Shown: positions 1 through 4,960 of the stretch, one piece after another | How the letters are laid out: the number at the start of each line of letters is the position of its first letter | How positions within the stretch are numbered: position 1 is the stretch's first letter | Assembly (NCBI GenBank): GCA_012032965.1 | Contig: JAAUPT010000131.1 | Span: forward strand, 1 to 5,817 | Origin: Nitrospira sp. | Lineage (GTDB): Bacteria > Nitrospirota > Nitrospiria > Nitrospirales > Nitrospiraceae | DNA length: 5,817 nt | Direction: 5' to 3' | Program-made: the position numbers and the translations under genes | Notes under the pieces: generated by a model | Databases searched by the model: none | What the model was told of the DNA's origin: nothing | The model's input: only the letters and a program-made list of their open reading frames with translations

Positions 1-636
1 GGGTAGCACCTGCCCGCTTCAACGCCTCGATGCATTCTGCCTGCTGAATAACGAACCAATAGTCGTACCCCCCGGCCAGCTGTCGCCAGTACGTGAGATG
101 TCGGTAGTTTTCCACGAACCACATCGCCGTCGTAAATTTCTTCTTGCGCAGATGTTGCAACACCGCCAGCGTCAACGGCGCTTGAGCAATGGCCAGAACC
201 AGATCAGGGGGGTCCTCGGCGATCTTCGCGATGGTACTGAAACTCAGCACATCGGCAAAACGGCTCTGCACCGTCAGCCGATACCGTTCCTCCCGAAATG
301 ATCCAAAAGCCTCATAACTGGCGTAATGAACGCTGTGGTCGATCCAGGTGACCCGATGCCCTAACTCACCCAATGCTCGGACGACATAGCGGGCGATCGG
401 AAGTGAACCTCCATAGATAGGGCCGACCACCGCAACATGCAGTTGACCTCCTGCTTTTCCGGCTACGATTCGGCGCAAGCTCGCCTCAAGCTGTTGATGT
501 TCGTCGGCATGGAGTCTCGCCGCCGGCCCATAGGTAAAGAAACGCAGTGGTGCCGATTGTGAAGCCAACTGTTCAGCCATTTCGTTCGGTGTGCCCGTAA
601 TCCACTGAATCGTGTTGATCCACGATTCAACGGTCT
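1..636 (-). CDS. CgeB-like glycosyltransferase N-terminal domain (continuation of the 984 gene, partial at left edge, no start codon of its own)
   Basis: Minus-strand frame with codons beginning at 634, 631, ... 4 is open without a stop to the window edge, about 210 codons. It starts sensibly with VESWINTIQWITGTPNEMAE, which continues the DUF115-like segment ending near 636. Then come RFFTYGPAARLHADEHQQLE, HVAVVGPIYGGSLPIARYVV (about 465-405, a Gly-Gly turn typical of the first Rossmann strand of GT-B enzymes), and RALGELGHRVTWIDHSVHY. PDLVLAIAQAPLTLAVLQHL, TTAMWFVENYRHLTYWRQLA and YDYWFVIQQAECIEALKRAG follow. This order and wording fit the N-terminal domain of CgeB/DUF3880-type glycosyltransferases, and the sugar-nucleotide domain should lie beyond position 1. 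There is no initiator codon near the frame change, consistent with its being the continuation of the GTG-984 gene after one indel. Acceptor and donor are unknown. It would act in the cytoplasm in the same glycan pathway as its neighbours. Confidence 0.8.
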
Positions 637-984
637 GGCTCCCATGGCATCCTTCAAGACCGATACATCGGGCACGACGACCGCGAGCCGCGACTCAGGC
701 GGCTTCATTCGCGCCAACGCCTCCACGTGATAGAGCAATCCGACTCCGAGAACAACACCCAGTTCGCCTATCTTCCATTCACCGACTTGTTGCTCGGCCC
801 AAGATCCGGCTTCTTTACGCGGATCGTATGCGCTGTGAATCCATTGTCCACCATGTGTGGCTGAAGGTGACCCTTCACGCGAGGACGCGATCGTGAGGAC
901 ACCCCCACGGCTTTCCCTTAGAGCTGCAATAAGAGCCGGGTAGCTAGGACGAAGTCTGTCTAGGTTGTGATTCAGATATTCCAC
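463..984 (-). CDS. N-terminal DUF115/Rossmann-like part of a CgeB-type protein (frameshifted after ~residue 116)
   Basis: The start is GTG at 984, preceded by AAGAGGA with about 4 nt spacing, just after the TAA of the GT9 gene. It lies in the same frame as that gene. Residues 1-116 look authentic. A strand reads GVLTIASSREGSPS, then WIHSAYDPRKEAGSWAEQ, a motif I associate with DUF115/CgeB-type proteins. GELGVVLGVGLLYHVEALA (73-91) follows as a Gly-rich Rossmann turn, then LAVVVPDVSVLKDAM. That layout is a nucleotide- or sugar-nucleotide-binding half-domain. From about residue 117 (near 636) the frame reads an unrelated Arg/Trp/His-rich string to the stop at 463, while the adjacent frame carries clear protein sequence. 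The last ~57 residues are therefore judged artefactual, and the gene continues in the entry at 1-636. Confidence 0.75.
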   Translation of the reverse strand: MEYLNHNLDRLRPSYPALIAALRESRGGVLTIASSREGSPSATHGGQWIHSAYDPRKEAGSWAEQQVGEWKIGELGVVLGVGLLYHVEALARMKPPESRLAVVVPDVSVLKDAMGARPLNRGSTRFSGLRAHRTKWLNSWLHNRHHCVSLPMGRRRDSMPTNINSLRRACAES

Positions 985-995
985 TGGATCCTCTT
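985..995 (-). promoter_or_regulatory. Ribosome-binding site for GTG start at 984
   Basis: The minus strand reads TAAGAGGATCCAGTG across 996-982. AAGAGGA is a fair Shine-Dalgarno match 4-5 nt before GTG, and it overlaps the stop codon of the GT9 gene. It decides the start in favour of GTG 984, because no ATG lies nearby in this frame. The overlap suggests the two genes are translated from one mRNA. Confidence 0.55.
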
Positions 996-2181
996 ATGAC
1001 ACCGAAGACGGGTGAAGCTGCCGCCAGACCTGCTCTCGCTGAAGCGGCTCGATCGGCTCGTGCCCTGCCTCGGCATAGTACGCGCCCCAATGATCTCGAT
1101 GGCCTTTCCACAGCGACCAGTTCTCCAAGGGAGCGGCAGAGCGATCACCCAGCAGTGCGATCGTCTCAGTGATGGGCCATCGGCTCGGCTTCACCGCATC
1201 CATCCTGTCGATCTCTCTCCCCTCTGCTTGCCAGACCCAATGACTTGGTCCATACGGGCCCGTTTCATGAACGCGAGCTCGGGCGAAATACCAGCCGATC
1301 ACCCGCGTCCCCACTGCGGCAGCGAGATGAAGCGGGCCGGTGTCGGCCCCAATCACAATGTGGCACCGCGTAAGAAGGCTGGCCAGTTGGTTCAGCGACA
1401 GCCTCCCGGTGGTATCCCACACACGACCCAGGAGAGACGGAGAGAGCAATCCCTGAATATACTGCGCCCGCTCCTGTTCCTGCTGATCCCCAACCAACAC
1501 GATGCGACTAGCTGGAAGAATCTCCAAGCACTCGGTAATCAGGCGCTCCCAGGCTGCAACCGGAACCAGTCGTTCTTGATCTCCTGCGCCGACAAGCACA
1601 CCGATCCACGGCCCCTCGGATTGCCCAATGGGATCGAGGTCGATGGGAAGCGCCGCCCCTGGTACCTGTATTGGCATGATTCGCTTAGGTGGCGACAGTC
1701 CGCACATCCCGCAAAATGCATCCGCTAAGTGAATACGATTACTCTGCTTCGCAGTCGCCACACTTCGTATATACAAGGCCCAGGGCGATAATTTCTGATC
1801 CAGAGGCCCTCCGGTGATGGCTCCGATATTCTCCCGCGCGAGTAGCGCGCCGGCCAGAATCGATCGCGGATGTTGGTTTAGCACAAATGCACAGTCATAG
1901 AGGTCTTCCGTCATCGCACAAAGTTCGGCATCTGCTGCTGCGATGTATGCTGGATATCCCTCCGCTTCGGCACTGGCCGCTCGTCGATGCCATGCGGCTC
2001 CATCCCATTTCACGACAGCAGAAATTCCAGGTAGTAGTCGGCCGATGTCGGCCAGCGGCGCCGGACACAAGAGATCGACATCCCAATCGGCATGAGATTC
2101 TTTCAGCGCCGTGATCGCCGGGATCGTCTGAACAAGATCGCCAAGTCTGGCCAGTTGGATAACAAGCACTCGTTGGGTCAT
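994..2181 (-). CDS. GT9 family glycosyltransferase (heptosyltransferase superfamily), intact
   Basis: A 395-residue protein with both halves of the GT-B fold of ADP-heptose:LPS heptosyltransferases. The N-terminal signature RVLVIQLARLGDLVQTIPAI (4-23) matches the family's glycine-loop acceptor-side motif. The donor domain starts at PWIGVLVGAG (191-200), continues with IVLVGDQQEQERA (227-239) and TGRLSLNQLASLLTRC, and has the hallmark GADTGPLHLAAAVGT (278-292) containing the conserved Asp-Thr-Gly-Pro-x-His. The KRWP-like stretch usually seen after the Gly-Ala pair is replaced by QERLVP (202-207), so the donor may not be ADP-heptose. The protein is about 40-60 residues longer than typical WaaC/WaaF, with a Trp-rich tail (WSLWKGHRDHWGAYY, 355-369). 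The ATG at 2181 lies 4 nt after the upstream stop and has no purine-rich ribosome-binding site, which suggests translational coupling. Likely a cytosolic enzyme in lipid-linked glycan or protein glycan synthesis. Confidence 0.9.
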   Translation of the reverse strand: MTQRVLVIQLARLGDLVQTIPAITALKESHADWDVDLLCPAPLADIGRLLPGISAVVKWDGAAWHRRAASAEAEGYPAYIAAADAELCAMTEDLYDCAFVLNQHPRSILAGALLARENIGAITGGPLDQKLSPWALYIRSVATAKQSNRIHLADAFCGMCGLSPPKRIMPIQVPGAALPIDLDPIGQSEGPWIGVLVGAGDQERLVPVAAWERLITECLEILPASRIVLVGDQQEQERAQYIQGLLSPSLLGRVWDTTGRLSLNQLASLLTRCHIVIGADTGPLHLAAAVGTRVIGWYFARARVHETGPYGPSHWVWQAEGREIDRMDAVKPSRWPITETIALLGDRSAAPLENWSLWKGHRDHWGAYYAEAGHEPIEPLQREQVWRQLHPSSVS

Positions 2182-2185
2182 GTCG

Positions 2186-2680
2186 CTAGGAAGAAGTGGC
2201 TTCGAAGGCCAACGCCGCTTCCCTCCCCGTTATAGCCTGGCCAAGTTGGTCCAGTCCGTCATGACCCGGCGCAACTTGCCGAAGAGCGTCATATTCGCAA
2301 CGGGCCTCCTCGATCAATTCACCCCGGAACAGGACGCTGGCAAATGCAAATCGAGCAACCAAGTCACCAGGATTTCTCCTGACATACCTGCGCAAGTGTT
2401 CGCCCAACTCTTGCCATCGGTTTTGTGCCGTTCCCGCTCGAAGTAACCAATGAATCGCCTCAGCGTCATCTGGATATTCAGCCAGTACCTGGAGAAACCG
2501 CTCCCACGCTCCTTGCGTGTAGGCCCTTCCCATCGCAGCCATGCCCATTCCCATCAGACACTTTTTACGATCTGCCCCCTCCTGCATTGCGGCATCGAAC
2601 GCCATTTCCGCATGCTTATATTGCTCTCGCTGCATCCCGAGAATACCCTTAATAACAAACCTTCGGCATGAGCAGGGCAT
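2186..2680 (-). CDS. TPR-like C-terminal tail of the multidomain glycosyltransferase
   Basis: The ATG at 2680 and the next ~9 residues overlap the previous frame and are probably not native. Authentic coding starts near KGILGMQREQ, directly continuing the helical repeats of the upstream segment. The ~150 residues hold about three to four helix-turn-helix units of TPR spacing: the segments around YKHAEMAFDAAMQEG, GAWERFLQVLAEYPDDAEA, WQELGEHLRRYVRRNPGDL, and ELIEEARCEYDALRQVAPG. The Ala, Gly, Tyr and Pro placing at unit ends is typical. TPR tails on glycosyltransferases generally bind protein partners or acceptors, and that role is inferred here. The stop TAG at 2188-2186 is followed after 4 nt by the next gene. 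Alone this could be called a small TPR protein. The lack of a gap and the motif continuity argue that it is a fragment. Confidence 0.8.
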   Translation of the reverse strand: MPCSCRRFVIKGILGMQREQYKHAEMAFDAAMQEGADRKKCLMGMGMAAMGRAYTQGAWERFLQVLAEYPDDAEAIHWLLRAGTAQNRWQELGEHLRRYVRRNPGDLVARFAFASVLFRGELIEEARCEYDALRQVAPGHDGLDQLGQAITGREAALAFEATSS

Positions 2681-3894
2681 TCACTCAGCAACTTCTGCAA
2701 TTGTTGGTCAGCCCCCCCAAGGTCCCGCTGTTCCAGACACCCACGGATGACACGAAGCCGCACAGAAGTGTCATCCTCCAATTCAAGATAGCGAGCAAGA
2801 AATTTCATCTGCAGGGCCTCTTCATGCAGTCGCTCACATATCATCCCCGCCCATAACAATACTGACGAGTCAGCAGGCCAATCCTGATAAAGAGACAGCT
2901 CCCTCCGCACCTGTGCCCACTCCTGTTTCGTGGCAGCGGCCTGCGCTGCCGCAACATGAGCCCAGGCCGCTCGATCCCGAATATCGGTCATTAACTCAAG
3001 GTGACCGTTCAGATTCGCTTCCCCTCCCACCCTAATCAACTTGTACCCATCAGCGTGGTAATGAATATCCTCATCCCCTAGCCACCAACAATCCTTCCAC
3101 CGTTCGTACAAACGTCGCCAATTTTCACTGTCGTAGGCTTTACGTCCAGGTGTCTGACTTTCGAGATGGTATAGAACGCTTCGCGGTTGATAGATAACTC
3201 GATATCCTCGCTGACGGGATTTCAGACAGAGATCGACATCTTCGAAGCCGTTGCGGTAGCCTTCGTCGAAACCTCCCACTTCGTCGAAAAGCCCTCGGCG
3301 AATCAGGAGACATGCTGCCGTGACAACTTGAGGCTCCCTTCGATGATTGACGGCAGGATGGTCAGCTGAAAACCGTTGGTAGAGGTGATACGGGTTGAGA
3401 TGACCCCTCACAAGGACCACTCCCGCATGCTGGATCGTGCCATCAGCATAGAGGAGCTTACTCCCGACGATGCCAACTTGCGCGTCTGTTTCGACTTCCT
3501 CGACGAGCGCACGAAGCCACCCGTCTTTTGGAACCGTATCGTTGTTCAAGAATACAAGATATTTCCCCTGTGATGCCTGCGCCCCTTGATTACAAGCTTT
3601 GGCAAAGCCCAAGTTCTCGTTATTGAGAATAACCTGAACGTCCCCGCCCAATGTTTGCAAGAATTCCTGAGTGCCGTCGGTCGATCCGTTATCTACGACG
3701 ATCACCTCGTATTCCGGCTGGTCTTGGATCTGCGACAAAGCCGTCAAGCATTCCTTTGTGAGATCGAGCCGGTTCCACACCGGTATAACGATAGAACACA
3801 CATAGGATTTTGCAGGAGCTTTGGCATACAATTTTTTGCAGATTCTGAGCCTGTGCTTCACGAACCCCGGCAATTTGTTCTGCGTGGGGCGCAT
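2554..3894 (-). CDS. Second GT2 glycosyltransferase domain (rhamnosyltransferase-like) with helical repeat region
   Basis: The first 20 residues are a shadow of the previous frame. Real coding begins at about 3832 with KLYAKAPAKS, which joins smoothly to NLQK of the preceding frame. Residues 32-250 form a GT2 domain of the WbbL/rhamnosyltransferase type. It has CSIVIPVWNR, VVDNGSTDG (66-74), NENLGFAKACNQG, the DXD-equivalent FLNNDT (115-120), GGFDEGY, and the GFEDVDLCLK acceptor/catalytic motif (216-225). About 55 residues rich in Trp and Tyr follow, then amphipathic helical pairs from residue 308 on resembling TPR units. Coding sense fails at about 2648 (residues 416 on), and the tail to the stop at 2554 is out of frame. 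Both catalytic acidic motifs are intact, so activity is expected if the frame is continuous in the organism. Likely cytoplasmic or membrane-peripheral. No membrane segment or signal peptide is visible. Confidence 0.87.
   Translation of the reverse strand: MRPTQNKLPGFVKHRLRICKKLYAKAPAKSYVCSIVIPVWNRLDLTKECLTALSQIQDQPEYEVIVVDNGSTDGTQEFLQTLGGDVQVILNNENLGFAKACNQGAQASQGKYLVFLNNDTVPKDGWLRALVEEVETDAQVGIVGSKLLYADGTIQHAGVVLVRGHLNPYHLYQRFSADHPAVNHRREPQVVTAACLLIRRGLFDEVGGFDEGYRNGFEDVDLCLKSRQRGYRVIYQPRSVLYHLESQTPGRKAYDSENWRRLYERWKDCWWLGDEDIHYHADGYKLIRVGGEANLNGHLELMTDIRDRAAWAHVAAAQAAATKQEWAQVRRELSLYQDWPADSSVLLWAGMICERLHEEALQMKFLARYLELEDDTSVRLRVIRGCLEQRDLGGADQQLQKLLSECPAHAEGLLLRVFSGCSESNISMRKWRSMPQCRRGQIVKSV
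2646..2648 (-). other. GGG frameshift between GT2/repeat segment and TPR tail
   Basis: The minus strand reads TTATTAAGGGTATTCTCGGG. One more G in the run at 2648-2646 would give LLLRGILGMQREQY and join the helical repeats of the two frames into one. As given, the upstream frame departs into unrelated sequence and stops at 2554, so a one-base deletion is inferred here. Confidence 0.65.
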
Positions 3895-4843
3895 ATTTTC
3901 GGTAAATGATTTCGATCGTGCGCCGATATGTCTCGCTAGTCCCGCTCGTCATGGAGGTGCCATCGCTCCGCCAAGTAAACTCGGCCGTAGTCACGGCTAG
4001 GTGTTTAAATGGAAATCGCGTCGCCATCCTAATCCAAAGATCCCAGTCCTCGTGTGCAAACAGTGACTCGTCGAAGAATCCCACCTGGTCCAAGCACTGC
4101 CTCGCATGCATGACACTCAACACAGGGAAGTAGTTGCCGACCAGAAGGTCAGCCGGACTGAAGTCGTACGAATACGGAAGATCACGCTCGGTCTCGATAT
4201 ACTCGCCATCGATTTGTTGCTCATGAACGCGCCAGGCGTCAGTGTAAGCCACCCGGCATTCGCCACGCTCCAGAAAACTGACAAGAGTCTCAAGGTGATG
4301 TGGAAGGTAGCGGTCATCGTCATCGAGATAGGCGATATAGGATCCCTTCGCCATACGCAGCCCGCTATTTCGGGCTGCGGCCAGCCCACGGTTCCTATCA
4401 TGGCTGATGCTTGTAATGCGGTGGCGATCGGCACAGGCGGCAATAACAAACCCCACCTCGCAACCCCCGTCATTGACAACGATGACCTCGAAGTCCTGAA
4501 ATGTTTGACGAGCTAGGCTCTCGAGGGCCGTTCTAAGACGGTCTGGACGGTTGTACGTCGGGACGATGACTGACACCTTCGGTGGGCGCGTAAAGGGAAT
4601 AGGGACAGGCGCAGAAGTCCTCTGGCAGACCCACACTTGATAGATAGGGAGCAGGTTCATGGAGCGCACGTCAGCGGGCGTTGGAGCCGGGATGAACCGG
4701 AGATTTGGCACTTCAACATAGATGCGCTCACGCCCCAGTTCCATGAATCCCTGCGACGCAAACAGGGCACACAACTGATCTTCAGTAACCCAGTCTTCCA
4801 CCGGTTGATTCGGAGGTGCGATTGTACTCCACCGTTCCCACAT
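3689..4843 (-). CDS. Methyltransferase C-terminal part plus first GT2 glycosyltransferase domain (frameshifted at both ends)
   Basis: The ATG at 4843 is only the first Met in this frame. The preceding codons DGYLILTTPRGE (from about 4879) complete the final strands of a class I methyltransferase, so this Met is not a true start. Residues 1-80 are the methyltransferase C-terminus. Residues about 89-300 are a GT-A fold family 2 glycosyltransferase. They begin with VSVIVPTYNR, carry the nucleotide-binding VVNDGG (122-127), the metal-binding DXD equivalent YLDDDDRY (172-179), and the acceptor-side acidic pair in AHEDWDLWIR (263-272). All expected GT2 landmarks are present, so the domain looks functional. 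Meaningful coding ends at about codon 337 in an A6 run (3837-3832). The remaining ~47 residues to 3689 are out-of-frame read-through over the second GT2. Expected reaction: transfer of a sugar from an NDP-sugar. Sugar identity cannot be told. Confidence 0.85.
   Translation of the reverse strand: MWERWSTIAPPNQPVEDWVTEDQLCALFASQGFMELGRERIYVEVPNLRFIPAPTPADVRSMNLLPIYQVWVCQRTSAPVPIPFTRPPKVSVIVPTYNRPDRLRTALESLARQTFQDFEVIVVNDGGCEVGFVIAACADRHRITSISHDRNRGLAAARNSGLRMAKGSYIAYLDDDDRYLPHHLETLVSFLERGECRVAYTDAWRVHEQQIDGEYIETERDLPYSYDFSPADLLVGNYFPVLSVMHARQCLDQVGFFDESLFAHEDWDLWIRMATRFPFKHLAVTTAEFTWRSDGTSMTSGTSETYRRTIEIIYRKYAPHAEQIAGVREAQAQNLQKIVCQSSCKILCVFYRYTGVEPARSHKGMLDGFVADPRPAGIRGDRRR
3832..3837 (-). other. 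A6 homopolymer frameshift between the two GT2 domains
   Basis: On the minus strand CTGCAAAAAATTGTATGCC has six A residues. With five, NLQK runs straight into LYAKAPAKSYVCSIVIP of the second GT2 domain. With six, the first GT2 frame runs on for ~47 meaningless residues. A sequencing error in the run is the simplest explanation. Polymerase slippage on A6 could also restore the frame in part of the transcripts. Confidence 0.7.
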
Positions 4844-4878
4844 CTCACCTCGTGGCGTCGTGAGAATGAGATAGCCAT

Positions 4879-4960
4879 CGAGGCTTGAGAAGCTGGGGCC
4901 AGCTGCGCCAGAAAACTTTTTCCTTTTTGTTCGTGCGGGGACATGCTCGATTACCCTCTG
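4879..4960 (-). other. Cluster of indels in the methyltransferase coding region
   Basis: The expected protein reads through this stretch only by switching frame three times. After YDVVLTF, the motif VIEHVP lies 2 nt out of frame (extra A near 4959 and G near 4955). HEQKGKSFLAQLAP is back in the first frame after one extra C in CCCC at 4940-4937. LLKPDGYLILTTP needs an extra A near 4894 and an extra C near 4880 removed. That is five single-base insertions in about 80 bp, with flanking protein motifs perfectly recognisable. Confidence 0.7.

Noticed and set aside
1012..1728. Long plus-strand open frame (238 codons) opposite the GT9 gene
   Set aside because: It lies wholly antisense to an intact GT9 gene, has no recognisable domain and is Pro/Arg/His-rich as expected of a complementary-strand shadow.
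3689..3831. C-terminal extension of the first GT2 ORF as a genuine tail
   Set aside because: It covers the start of the second GT2 domain in a wrong frame and is Cys/Arg-rich without homology. It is read-through after the A6 indel.
3828..3840. Programmed -1 ribosomal frameshift at the A-rich run
   Set aside because: The shift needed is +1 (or loss of one A), not -1, and no supporting downstream stem-loop or stop arrangement was evident.
4106..4516. Plus-strand open frame of 136 codons
   Set aside because: It is antisense to the first GT2 domain, whose catalytic motifs lie on the minus strand. No ribosome-binding site or family resemblance was seen.
4657..4944. Minus-strand ORF of 95 codons as a separate small gene
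   Set aside because: Only its first ~20 residues (through LAQLAP) are real methyltransferase sequence, in the frame of the upstream segment. The rest is out of frame with GYLILTTP and the GT2 linker.
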